Positions 1 through 7,118 of a DNA stretch of 23,514 bases are shown here, in pieces (the first letter of the stretch is position 1; every line of letters starts with the position of its first letter). The notes beneath the pieces were generated by a model. It was given only the letters and a program-made list of their open reading frames with translations. It was not told where the DNA came from and did not search any database. The stretch is from positions 1-23,514 of the forward strand of contig DMKK01000019.1 in the NCBI GenBank assembly GCA_003454335.1, read 5' to 3'. This stretch comes from Gammaproteobacteria bacterium. Lineage in GTDB: Bacteria; Pseudomonadota; Gammaproteobacteria; UBA9214. Both the position numbers and the translations under genes were made by a program.

Positions 1-223
1 CGGATTCAATCACCTTGCTTGCCGGTGCATGCCTGGTTTTATTTTGCTGACTCGCATCTGCTGGCGAGACCGAACCGCTAACGATACCCGTGTCATCGGC
101 TTCTGCTTCAAGCGCATCGAGATAATCATCAGCCGCGTGTACGGTCACGCCCGGGCACAGGCATAGCGCCAGTCCCGTCACCGCTGCTCTAAAGGTCCAT
201 AAAAGGTTCTTCAGCTGATACAT
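1..223 (-). CDS. N-terminus of an exported protein, cut by the left window edge
   Basis: The minus strand is open from an ATG at 221-223 to the window edge, giving 74 codons without a stop. The first ~30 residues form a good signal peptide: MYQLKNLLW, a hydrophobic stretch, then VHA before ADDYLDALEAEADDTG, so cleavage is likely after residue ~31. The mature part is acidic, then turns Ser/Gln/Lys-rich and low in complexity. I do not recognise a family from this much sequence. It is divergent from the DUF4124 gene at 501. No strong ribosome binding site precedes the ATG. Function unknown; export to the periplasm or envelope is inferred from the signal peptide alone. Confidence 0.6.
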   Translation of the reverse strand, partial: MYQLKNLLWTFRAAVTGLALCLCPGVTVHAADDYLDALEAEADDTGIVSGSVSPADASQQNKTRHAPASKVIES

Positions 224-500
224 ACGCTACATATCCATTTCCGGATTCGCTGTAATCCTGCAGGTTCATCTACTGCGCTGATCACGCCTGCAGCCATCAC
301 TATAATTCGTGTACTACGAGCATATCGGCGCTTATCCCTGCCGCTTTAACAACACTGATAGAAACAGTCCGACTTGAAAAACAGCACATTGCGAATGGCC
401 TCCTGCCGGAAAAATGGATACTGTCTTCAGCACACTCAGCTGCTGATCGAATTCGCGGCAAAACAGAAAATTCTCTGCAAAAATATAGACAGGAACTCTC
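224..500. promoter_or_regulatory. Divergent intergenic region with a perfect -10-like hexamer
   Basis: This 277-base gap separates the left-edge gene (-) from the DUF4124 gene (+). A perfect TATAAT lies at 301-306 on the plus strand, but the hexamer 17 bases upstream (CTGATC, 278-283) is a poor -35, and the next start is about 195 bases away. AGGA at 491-494 is the ribosome binding site of the gene at 501. One frame is open from about 256 to 537 but has no usable start codon. I see no RNA gene or repeat here. Confidence 0.25.
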
Positions 501-899
501 ATGCGTAGCCACACCATCATCAGTGTCCTGCTGTTAACCTTGCCGGATACTGCAGCCCCGGCAGCTACCATCTACCAATGGTCGGACAAACAGGGACAGG
601 TACATTTCAGCGATACTGCCCCGACCTCCAGCATGTCATCAAACAGCATCCAGCAACCGGCTCCACCCGGTAACCACAACGCCAGCGGCTTGCGCCCGAC
701 AGAAAGGGAACTACTACTGAAAATACAGCAACGCACCCGACAGCAGGCGCAACGCGCACAGGCCAGAGGCCTTCAGAATAAACACAAACGTGCCGAGCAG
801 TGGGAACACTGCAAGACCAACAGGGAAAAACTCCATGACTCGGCGGGCAAGGAAACTTACAAACAATATTCCAGGTATTTACGCAAGCACTGCTGGTAA
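501..899 (+). CDS. Small exported DUF4124 protein
   Basis: A 132-residue protein. Residues 1-22 form a signal peptide ending near PAA. Residues 22-45 (TIYQWSDKQGQVHFSDTAP) match the DUF4124 start pattern, 'y.W.D.qG..hfsD.P', of small periplasmic proteins common in gammaproteobacteria. The rest is polar, Gln/Arg-rich and probably helical. Two cysteines near the end (C103 and the penultimate residue, spaced as in many relatives) could form a disulfide. Start choice: ATG with AGGA six bases upstream. The next gene follows after 19 bases, so co-transcription is likely. The biochemical role of DUF4124 proteins is not established. A second, much larger DUF4124 protein is encoded at 16226. Confidence 0.85.
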   Translation: MRSHTIISVLLLTLPDTAAPAATIYQWSDKQGQVHFSDTAPTSSMSSNSIQQPAPPGNHNASGLRPTERELLLKIQQRTRQQAQRAQARGLQNKHKRAEQWEHCKTNREKLHDSAGKETYKQYSRYLRKHCW

Positions 900-918
900 C
901 AGGTAAGATAGGACCGCA

Positions 919-1431
919 ATGCAGATACAAACCACTCCTGAAGATCATCGTATCGCCTGGCTGACCGCACTGGCAATCAGCATTCATATACTGGAAAGCG
1001 CCATACCCTCCCCGCTGCCGGGCTTCAAACCGGGACTCGCCAATGTTATTACCATTGCCGTGTTGATTCAGTTTGGCTGGCACACAGCAGCCTGGGTGAG
1101 TTTTTTACGGGTTATCTGCGGCAGTCTGCTACTGGGAACATTTCTCTCCCCTGCATTTGTCCTCAGTCTCGGTGGCGCAGTTTTAAGCATGTCGGTTCTC
1201 TGGTTTGCTACCCGTCTTCCCGGCGATGGATTCAGCGCCATTGGCTACAGTGTGCTGGCTGCACTCGCCCACATGACCGGGCAATTCACCCTCGCATGGC
1301 TGCTTTTTATCCCGAACATGGCGGTATGGCGATTGTTTCCGATACTCTTAACAGCTGCACTGTTGTTTGGCATCATCAGCGGTATAATCGCACGGACGAT
1401 GTGTAACGAAGGAACCCCATGTCGAACATAG
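919..1431 (+). CDS. Gx transporter family protein (Hpre_diP_synt_I-like)
   Basis: A 170-residue, very hydrophobic protein with about five membrane segments. The N-terminal motif (residues 21-45: SIHILESAIPSPLPG, then FKPGLANV) is characteristic of the family labelled 'heptaprenyl diphosphate synthase component I' or 'Gx transporter', which resembles the S-components of ECF vitamin transporters. The old enzyme name is probably misleading, and the substrate is unknown. In many bacteria relatives sit near ApbE or Rnf/Nqr genes; that context is not seen here. The gene lies 19 bases after the DUF4124 gene and overlaps tonB by 13 bases, suggesting translational coupling. An AGGA-like site precedes the ATG. 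Family confidence is good; function is open. Confidence 0.75.
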   Translation: MQIQTTPEDHRIAWLTALAISIHILESAIPSPLPGFKPGLANVITIAVLIQFGWHTAAWVSFLRVICGSLLLGTFLSPAFVLSLGGAVLSMSVLWFATRLPGDGFSAIGYSVLAALAHMTGQFTLAWLLFIPNMAVWRLFPILLTAALLFGIISGIIARTMCNEGTPCRT

Positions 1432-2276
1432 ATACACCGTTGCTTGAACCTTCTCCGGTTACGTCAACGGACCGGATGGCAATGACCGTGTTTTTTGCCA
1501 TTGCCCTGCATGCAATCATCATTCTGGGTATTACCTTTGGCAGGTATGATGAACCACCACCCGAGAACATCCTGCCAACACTTGACATCACCGTCTCCAC
1601 TCGCAGCACCCCGCCTCCGGATGAAGCCGACTACCTGGCACAAACCAGCCAGGACGGAGGTGGTAACACCACTGAAAAAGTCAAACCCACACAGGCTGTT
1701 CCCGAGCAGGCACCGGCAGTCATGCCTCAGCAGCCCACACCTTCGCCAACACAGGTGGTTGCTACCAATACTGCTGTAACAAAGGTACATCAGGAGAAGC
1801 AGGAAACACCCGAACCCGCGAAACCGGACGTTACAGCAACGGAGTTGATTGAGCGTAGCATGGAGATGGTCAACCTTAATGAACAGCTCAACGAGTCAAT
1901 GCAGGCTTATGCGCAGCGACCTCGCCACATCTACGTTTCTGCGCGGACCCAGGAATACAAGTACGCTAATTACATGAGCGAGTGGGTCAAGAAAGTCGAG
2001 CGGGTAGGCAACCTGAATTATCCGGATGAGGCGCGACGCGCAGGTCTTTCCGGGAAACTGATTATGGATGTCATTATGAATGCTGACGGCACCGTGCGTA
2101 ACATTAGCATTATGCGACCATCCGGACACAAGGTGATTGACGAAGCGGCCACCCGGATCGTCAACCTGGCCGCGCCTTTCCCCCCCTTTCCGGAAGAGAT
2201 CCTCAAGGAGGCTGACATTATGCACATCACGCGCACCTGGGAGTTTTCCACCTCCAATCGTCTGAAGAGCCACTAG
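1419..2276 (+). CDS. tonB: Energy transducer TonB (TonB3-like position)
   Basis: 285 residues with the classic TonB layout: short cytoplasmic N-terminus, one membrane anchor at about 20-40, a Pro-rich periplasmic linker (about 44-135), a charged helical stretch (about 138-185), and a C-terminal TonB fold (about 195-277, containing YPDEARRAGLSGKL and NADGTV). TonB couples the ExbB/ExbD proton motor to outer-membrane transporters; no exbB/exbD lies in the window. The start overlaps the previous gene, with AAGGA at 1409-1413. In P. aeruginosa the gene next to yqgE is tonB3, reported to be needed for twitching motility and pilus assembly. Here pilT and pilU are also nearby, so a pilus role is plausible but inferred. 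A C7 tract (2180-2186) encodes part of the APFPPFP segment. Confidence 0.88.
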   Translation: MSNIDTPLLEPSPVTSTDRMAMTVFFAIALHAIIILGITFGRYDEPPPENILPTLDITVSTRSTPPPDEADYLAQTSQDGGGNTTEKVKPTQAVPEQAPAVMPQQPTPSPTQVVATNTAVTKVHQEKQETPEPAKPDVTATELIERSMEMVNLNEQLNESMQAYAQRPRHIYVSARTQEYKYANYMSEWVKKVERVGNLNYPDEARRAGLSGKLIMDVIMNADGTVRNISIMRPSGHKVIDEAATRIVNLAAPFPPFPEEILKEADIMHITRTWEFSTSNRLKSH

Positions 2277-2294
2277 CCAGGTGGCCACTGGCTA
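2274..2294 (+). terminator. Hairpin at the tonB stop codon
   Basis: A perfect 7-bp stem TAGCCAG/CTGGCTA (2274-2280 and 2288-2294) with loop GTGGCCA begins at the tonB stop codon itself. There is no T-run after it, so it is not a textbook intrinsic terminator. It could slow ribosome release or separate tonB transcription from the yqgE-pyr operon. Confidence 0.35.
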
Positions 2295-2309
2295 TACCCA
2301 TAGAGGGAC

Positions 2310-2338
2310 TTGAAGACAACGGGGTCCTGCCGGATACT
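2310..2338 (+). promoter_or_regulatory. Candidate promoter for the yqgE-ruvX-pyr operon
   Basis: TTGAAG (2310-2315) and GATACT (2333-2338) are 17 bases apart, each matching the sigma70 consensus at four of six positions. Transcription would start at about 2345, which is the A of the yqgE ATG. No Shine-Dalgarno sequence is seen before that ATG, so a leaderless transcript is possible. By-eye assignment only. Confidence 0.3.
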
Positions 2339-2344
2339 ATAGAA

Positions 2345-2908
2345 ATGAGCATAATCCAATCCCTGAGCAACCACTTCCTCATTGCCATGCCGGGACTGGA
2401 TGACCCCAATTTTCACCACACCACCACCTATATCTGTGAACACGATGAAAATGGCGCACTGGGAGTTGTCATAAACCGGCCACTGGATATGCAGCTTGGT
2501 GAAATACTGCAGCACATGGATATTAAGGCCAGTAACAAGGAAATATCCTCACGCCAGGTCTATATGGGTGGCCCGGTACAGAATGACCGGGGCTTTGTGC
2601 TGCATGAACCATCCGGCGACTGGGAGGCGACACTCAAGGTCACCGATTCAATAGGCATTACCTCATCACGTGACATCCTCCAGGCGATTGCTGCAGGCAA
2701 GGGCCCCGAAAAGGCTATTGTGACACTGGGCTACGCTGGCTGGGGTGCCGGGCAACTGGAAAGTGAACTTGCTGCCAACACCTGGCTGAGCGGACCAGCC
2801 AGCTCGAAGATCGTATTTGAAATACCCAGCGAGGAACGCTGGCTGGCAGCTGCGGCTCTGCTGGGCGTCGATCTCAATCTGTTATCCGGCGATGCGGGGC
2901 ATGCCTGA
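2345..2908 (+). CDS. yqgE: YqgE/AlgH family protein (UPF0301)
   Basis: 187 residues, the normal length for the family. The opening segment (SLSNHFLIAMPGLDDPNF) and GALGVVINRPLD at about 37-48, then the YMGGPV and GYAGWGAGQLE motifs, are diagnostic. The protein is soluble and its biochemical role is not settled; the AlgH name comes from an effect on alginate production in Pseudomonas. The gene is almost always next to ruvX, as here (44 bases to the preferred ruvX start), and heads a run that continues into the pyrimidine genes. The start follows the family's usual N-terminus; no ribosome binding site is visible before it. Confidence 0.95.
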   Translation: MSIIQSLSNHFLIAMPGLDDPNFHHTTTYICEHDENGALGVVINRPLDMQLGEILQHMDIKASNKEISSRQVYMGGPVQNDRGFVLHEPSGDWEATLKVTDSIGITSSRDILQAIAAGKGPEKAIVTLGYAGWGAGQLESELAANTWLSGPASSKIVFEIPSEERWLAAAALLGVDLNLLSGDAGHA

Positions 2909-2952
2909 ATGTGCACGTTATTCGTTACACCACACCAGCAAACAGGATAACA

Positions 2953-3366
2953 TTGCAAACACTGCTTGGATTCGATTTCGGCAGGCAACGCATAGGAGTC
3001 GCCGTCGGGCAAAGCATTACCGGGACGGCTACCGCCCTGTGTACAGTGAATGCCCGCAATAAACAGCCTGACTGGGACAGGATTTCTGAATTGATCGATG
3101 ACTGGCATCCAGATGCCCTGGTTGTCGGTCTGCCGCTACACGCAGACGGCAGTGATTCCGGGATCACTACGGCTGTACGGAGGTTTGCGCAACAACTCGA
3201 AGGACGCTCCCGTTTACCGGTACATATAATGGATGAAAGACTCAGCTCACACGCTGCAAAACAACTGCAACACCAGGACAAAACTGGTAGAAAAGCAGAT
3301 ATCGACGCAATTGCTGCCATGATTATCCTGCAGAACTGGCTGGAAACAGAAAACACGCATGAGTAA
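2953..3366 (+). CDS. ruvX: RuvX/YqgF, putative Holliday junction resolvase / pre-16S rRNA nuclease
   Basis: An RNase H-fold nuclease of the YqgF family, implicated in 16S rRNA 5'-end maturation and named as a putative Holliday junction resolvase. With the TTG start at 2953 the protein is 137 residues, close to the 138 of the E. coli protein, and begins MQTLLGFDFG. AGGA at 2944-2947 is spaced five bases from that TTG. An upstream in-frame GTG at 2911 would add 14 residues but has a poorer site. Acidic catalytic residues are present: D8 in FDFG, E95 in DERLSS and D118 in DIDAIAA. It overlaps pyrR by 8 bases. Confidence in the family is high, in the start moderate. Confidence 0.92.
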   Translation: MQTLLGFDFGRQRIGVAVGQSITGTATALCTVNARNKQPDWDRISELIDDWHPDALVVGLPLHADGSDSGITTAVRRFAQQLEGRSRLPVHIMDERLSSHAAKQLQHQDKTGRKADIDAIAAMIILQNWLETENTHE

Positions 3367-3865
3367 ACTGGAAGACACGGCAACCATCATTGACGATATG
3401 GTGACACAACTGGGTGCCTGCATCAGTCGCCCGGAATACTCCAACCCGGCCATCGTTGGCATTCATACCGGTGGTGTATGGGTTGCCGAACAACTGCACC
3501 GGCAACTGGGCATCATCGAGCCACCCGGCAGCCTCGACATTTCCTTCTACCGTGACGACTTCACCCGTATCGGCATGAATCCGGTAGTAAAGCCGTCGGA
3601 ATTACCCTTCAGCATTGACGACAGGCACATTATTCTTGTCGATGACGTACTGTATACTGGCCGCACCATCCGCGCCGCTCTGAACGAACTATTCGATTAT
3701 GGCCGCCCGGCTTCAATCATGCTGGCCACACTGATCGACCGCGGTGGCCGCGAATTGCCCATACAGGCCAATGTCGTCGGACGCCATGTCGAACTGGAAC
3801 CTGATGAACAAATCAAGCTCTCCGGGCCAGACCCGCTAACGCTGGAAATCCAGAAAACGGCATGA
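3359..3865 (+). CDS. pyrR: PyrR, pyrimidine operon regulator / uracil phosphoribosyltransferase-like
   Basis: 168 residues with the type I phosphoribosyltransferase fold. The PRPP-binding loop is IILVDDVLYTGRTIRAA at about 91-107, and DRGGRELPIQANVVG follows, as in PyrR. In Bacillus, PyrR binds pyr mRNA and also makes UMP from uracil and PRPP. In Pseudomonas the adjacent PyrR is also regulatory, but the mechanism is less clear. I see no anti-terminator-like leader before this operon, so RNA-level attenuation is not supported here. The start overlaps ruvX, and the stop overlaps the pyrB start by four bases (ATGA), indicating coupled translation. Confidence 0.93.
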   Translation: MSKLEDTATIIDDMVTQLGACISRPEYSNPAIVGIHTGGVWVAEQLHRQLGIIEPPGSLDISFYRDDFTRIGMNPVVKPSELPFSIDDRHIILVDDVLYTGRTIRAALNELFDYGRPASIMLATLIDRGGRELPIQANVVGRHVELEPDEQIKLSGPDPLTLEIQKTA

Positions 3866-4836
3866 GCAGAGACAGCCTGCAAATTGACAGCAACGGGAAA
3901 CTGCGCCATTTCCTGTCTATCAGCGGACTGAACCGGCAACTACTGAATGACATACTCGATACAGCGGAATCCTTTGCCGGCGTAACCGAACAGACCGTAA
4001 AGAAAGTCCCGCTGCTGCGTGGCAAGACAATTGTCAATCTGTTCTTCGAAGCCAGCACCCGCACACGCACCACCTTTGAACTGGCTGCAAAACGCCTGTC
4101 TGCTGATGTACTGAATATCAATATCACCCAATCCAGTGCTGCCAAGGGTGAAACCCTGCTGGATACCCTGCGCAACCTGGAAGCCATGCATATTGACATG
4201 TTCGTTGTCCGGCATGCTGATAGCGGTGCGGCGCACTTTATTGCCAATAATGTTGCACCGCATATCAGTATAATCAATGCTGGCGACGGACGTCATTCAC
4301 ACCCGACACAGGCAATGCTGGACATGTTTACCATCCGTCGCGTCAAGGGGCCGGACTTTGGCCGCCTGCGCGTCGCCATCGTGGGCGATATCATGCATTC
4401 GCGCGTTGCCCGTTCACAGATACACGCACTGAATCTGCTGCACACCGGCGAGGTACGGATTGTGGCCCCGAAAACCCTGGTGCCAGCACATGCCGAATCA
4501 CTGGGTACCCACGTATTTCACGACCTGCGGAAAGGCATAAAGGACGTCGATGTCATTATCATGCTGCGCCTGCAACGCGAACGCATGCAAGGCGCACTGC
4601 TGCCAAGCGAACATGAATACTTCGAACTGTTCGGACTGACGGAAGACAAACTGGCACATGCCAGTCCGGATGTCACCGTCATGCACCCGGGACCAATCAA
4701 CCGCGGCGTTGAAATGGACTCCGAGGTTGCCGATGGACCACGCTCTGTCATCCTGGAACAGGTCACCCATGGCATTGCCGTACGTATGGCCGTGATGTCC
4801 ATGGCCATGTCAAGCAAAGAGCCCACAATGGAATAG
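3862..4836 (+). CDS. pyrB: Aspartate carbamoyltransferase catalytic chain
   Basis: 324 residues. It joins carbamoyl phosphate and L-aspartate to N-carbamoyl-aspartate, the committed pyrimidine step. The carbamoyl-phosphate loop S65-T-R-T-R-T70 is intact, as are K95 (SSAAKGE), HPTQ 147-150, R236 with Q238 (LRLQ), and HPGPINRG 275-282. No pyrI regulatory subunit is adjacent. Instead a degenerate dihydroorotase follows after four bases, the arrangement of class A ATCases such as those of Pseudomonas, where PyrB works as a dodecamer with inactive PyrC'. The extra N-terminal ~12 residues (MSRDSLQIDSNG) are consistent with that class, in which the N-terminus carries nucleotide control. Confidence 0.97.
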   Translation: MSRDSLQIDSNGKLRHFLSISGLNRQLLNDILDTAESFAGVTEQTVKKVPLLRGKTIVNLFFEASTRTRTTFELAAKRLSADVLNINITQSSAAKGETLLDTLRNLEAMHIDMFVVRHADSGAAHFIANNVAPHISIINAGDGRHSHPTQAMLDMFTIRRVKGPDFGRLRVAIVGDIMHSRVARSQIHALNLLHTGEVRIVAPKTLVPAHAESLGTHVFHDLRKGIKDVDVIIMLRLQRERMQGALLPSEHEYFELFGLTEDKLAHASPDVTVMHPGPINRGVEMDSEVADGPRSVILEQVTHGIAVRMAVMSMAMSSKEPTME

Positions 4837-4840
4837 CCGC

Positions 4841-6139
4841 ATGCCAACCGCCGACAAACAGCAAAGAATCCGGATCAGGGGTGGCCGGGTAATCGATCCG
4901 GCCTGCGGCATTGACAGAATACAGGATGTGTTCGTTGCTGCAGGCCGGATTGCCGCACTGGGGCAGGCACCGGACGGCTTTGCTGCCGACATGGAAATCG
5001 ATGCCCGTGACCGGGTCGTTTGCCCGGGACTGATCGACCTGTGCGCCCGGTTGCGGGAACCGGGGCAGGAATATAAAGCCACCATTGCCAGCGAATCACA
5101 TGCAGCCGCCAGCGGCGGTATAACCACCCTGTGCTGCCCACCGGATACAAACCCGGTCATCGACACACCGGCAGTAACCGAGTTCGTCCGACTGCGTGCA
5201 GAGGCCGCCGGCAAAACTCGCATTGTCACGCTGGCCGCCCTGACACAGGGGCTTGGCGGTGAACAATTAAGCGAAATGGCAGCGCTCAAGAAGGCTGGTT
5301 GCGCTGGCGTCAGCAATGCCATGCAACCACTGCTTAATCCACTGGTGCAACGCCGGGCACTGGAATACGCCGCCACCTATGAATTGACAGTCTTTTTATA
5401 TGCCAATGACCACTGGCTGGCAAACAAGGGCTGTGCACATGAAGGACATGTTGCCACGCGGCTTGGTCTGCCGGGCATCCCCGAGGCCGCAGAGACAGCT
5501 GCGGTTGCACGCGACCTGGCCCTCATTGAACAAACCGGTGTACGTGCGCATTTCTGCCGGCTAACGACCGGGCGTGCCGTACAGATGGTTGCACGGGCAC
5601 AATTTGACGGGGCTCCGGTAACTGCAGACGTCGCCATGCCTTATCTATACCTGTCGGAAGTCGACATCAGTGAATTTGACAGTCAATGTCATCTGCTGCC
5701 TCCCCTGCGTACCGTCGAGGACCGGCAGCGTTTGCGGGATGCCCTGCAGCAGGGAACCTTATCGGCCATCTGTTCGGACCATCAACCGCATGAACCGGAC
5801 GCAAAATTGAGACCGTTTCCTGCAACCGAGCCGGGTATTTCCGGCCTGGATTCATTACTGCCACTGGGACTGAAACTGGTCGATGAACAGGCTATCGGGT
5901 TGAGCGAACTGATACACCGGCTGACCACCGGCCCGGCAAAAATACTGGGATTACCTTACGGCACACTTGCTGTCGGGGCCACTGCAGATATTTGTATCTT
6001 TCATCCAGAGCTGGTCTGGCAGCTTGATACCGGCACGATGCAAAGTCGCGGACACAACACGCCATTTATGGGACGGGAATTCAAGGGACGTGCAACCCAC
6101 ACACTGCTGGCCGGAAATCTGGTTTACTCTCTGGACTGA
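4841..6139 (+). CDS. pyrC': Non-catalytic dihydroorotase-like subunit (PyrC'/PyrX)
   Basis: 432 residues with the type I dihydroorotase/amidohydrolase fold, but most metal ligands are gone. The H-x-H of the canonical DxHxHLREPG motif is C68-A69-R70 (DLCARLREPG). The usual HVST-type histidine is R240 (FCRLTTG), the HAED-type motif reads YAND at 187-190, and the strand normally carrying histidines reads AMPYLYLS. Only the late SDHQPH (312-317) is kept. This pattern matches Pseudomonas-type PyrC', which has no dihydroorotase activity and is required to assemble active PyrB. It starts four bases after pyrB. An active dihydroorotase should be encoded elsewhere in the genome. Confidence 0.92.
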   Translation: MPTADKQQRIRIRGGRVIDPACGIDRIQDVFVAAGRIAALGQAPDGFAADMEIDARDRVVCPGLIDLCARLREPGQEYKATIASESHAAASGGITTLCCPPDTNPVIDTPAVTEFVRLRAEAAGKTRIVTLAALTQGLGGEQLSEMAALKKAGCAGVSNAMQPLLNPLVQRRALEYAATYELTVFLYANDHWLANKGCAHEGHVATRLGLPGIPEAAETAAVARDLALIEQTGVRAHFCRLTTGRAVQMVARAQFDGAPVTADVAMPYLYLSEVDISEFDSQCHLLPPLRTVEDRQRLRDALQQGTLSAICSDHQPHEPDAKLRPFPATEPGISGLDSLLPLGLKLVDEQAIGLSELIHRLTTGPAKILGLPYGTLAVGATADICIFHPELVWQLDTGTMQSRGHNTPFMGREFKGRATHTLLAGNLVYSLD

Positions 6140-6141
6140 CC

Positions 6142-7029
6142 ATGCCGAAACAAGACGGAAAATCACAGCGCAACACCCTGTTTGTAGAGGATGCAGAGAT
6201 CCTGCTGCATGACAGCTACCCTGGTGACCAGTATGTGTTACGGGTACACGCACCCGAATGTGCCGCACATGCATTACCGGGAAGCTTCGCCCACTTGCAA
6301 TGCGACCCTGCCCTGCCCATGCGCCGGCCATTATCCATCATGCGTGCTGACACCGGGGCAGGCTGGGTGGAATTCCTGTACAAGGATGTCGGCACCGGCA
6401 CACATGCTCTGACCCTGCACCGACCAGGCACATCCATCAATATGATCGGGCCAATCGGCATGCCATTTGTTGCAGACCGTGCGCGTCCGCGCACATTATT
6501 AATGGGTGGTGGTGTAGGCATTCCGCCCATGGTATTTCTTGCGGACCGTTTGCGCAGCGACAAACACTGGCAGCCGGTGGTTTTAATAGGATCTGAAGTC
6601 CCCTTCCCGTTTACAGCACACCCGTCACGGTTCCTGTTGCCGGGCATGCCGGATGCCGTAATTGCGGCAATGCCATTGCTGGAGGACTGGGACATACCGA
6701 GTCGCCTTGCCAGCCAGCAGGGTTATCCGGGATGTTATGAGGGCTACATTACCGGTCTGGCACGACACTGGCTGGATGCGCTATCTGCAGCAGAACGTGC
6801 TGAAGTCTGTGTATTTGCCTGCGGACCGCATCCGATGCTGGCCGCAACCGCAGCACTGGCCCGTGAATATGACCTGCCTTGCCAGGTATCGCTGGAAGAA
6901 TTCATGGCCTGTGCCGTGGGTGGCTGTGCAGGCTGTACCGTAGAGATCAACACGCCTGCAGGACCTGCAATGAAACGTGTCTGCGTCGACGGCCCCGTAT
7001 TCGATGCACGAACCGTGAACTGGGGATAG
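6142..7029 (+). CDS. pyrK: PyrK-like dihydroorotate dehydrogenase electron transfer subunit
   Basis: 295-residue ferredoxin-reductase-type flavoprotein. The FAD-binding motif RRPLS is at 61-65, the NAD-binding GGGVGIPP at 122-129, ACGPHPML at 226-233, and a C-terminal [2Fe-2S] motif uses C257, C262, C265 and C281 (C-x4-C-x2-C-x15-C), the PyrK pattern. PyrK passes electrons between NAD and the class 1B dehydrogenase PyrD. It starts two bases after pyrC', so it belongs to the pyr operon. No pyrD follows; convergent pilU comes next. Other ferredoxin-NADP reductase-like roles cannot be excluded, but the motif spacing and the operon favour PyrK. Confidence 0.88.
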   Translation: MPKQDGKSQRNTLFVEDAEILLHDSYPGDQYVLRVHAPECAAHALPGSFAHLQCDPALPMRRPLSIMRADTGAGWVEFLYKDVGTGTHALTLHRPGTSINMIGPIGMPFVADRARPRTLLMGGGVGIPPMVFLADRLRSDKHWQPVVLIGSEVPFPFTAHPSRFLLPGMPDAVIAAMPLLEDWDIPSRLASQQGYPGCYEGYITGLARHWLDALSAAERAEVCVFACGPHPMLAATAALAREYDLPCQVSLEEFMACAVGGCAGCTVEINTPAGPAMKRVCVDGPVFDARTVNWG

Positions 7030-7043
7030 GACCGCATCCCGAA

Positions 7044-7068
7044 CAGGTAATCCATACCTACTTACCTG
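7044..7068. terminator. Hairpin in the pyrK/pilU convergent gap
   Basis: CAGGTAA (7044-7050) and TTACCTG (7062-7068) are perfect inverted repeats with an 11-base loop, placed between two convergent operons. No T-run follows on either side, so a bidirectional terminator role is only suggested. The rest of the 89-base gap shows nothing else clear. Confidence 0.3.
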
Positions 7069-7118
7069 ACACCAGGCTTGTTATCACATCCACCTGTGTG
7101 CATCCCGGTTACACGCTG

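Noticed and set aside
256..537. Plus-strand open frame running into the DUF4124 gene
   Set aside because: It contains no ATG, GTG or TTG in a usable position and overlaps the well-supported start at 501 in another frame.
2180..2186. C7 homopolymer in tonB as a phase-variation tract
   Set aside because: It encodes the APFPPFP segment common in TonB domains, and seven bases is short; no other sign of phase variation.
4841..6139. Calling this gene an active dihydroorotase
   Set aside because: The H-x-H motif and other metal ligands are replaced, so catalysis is very unlikely.
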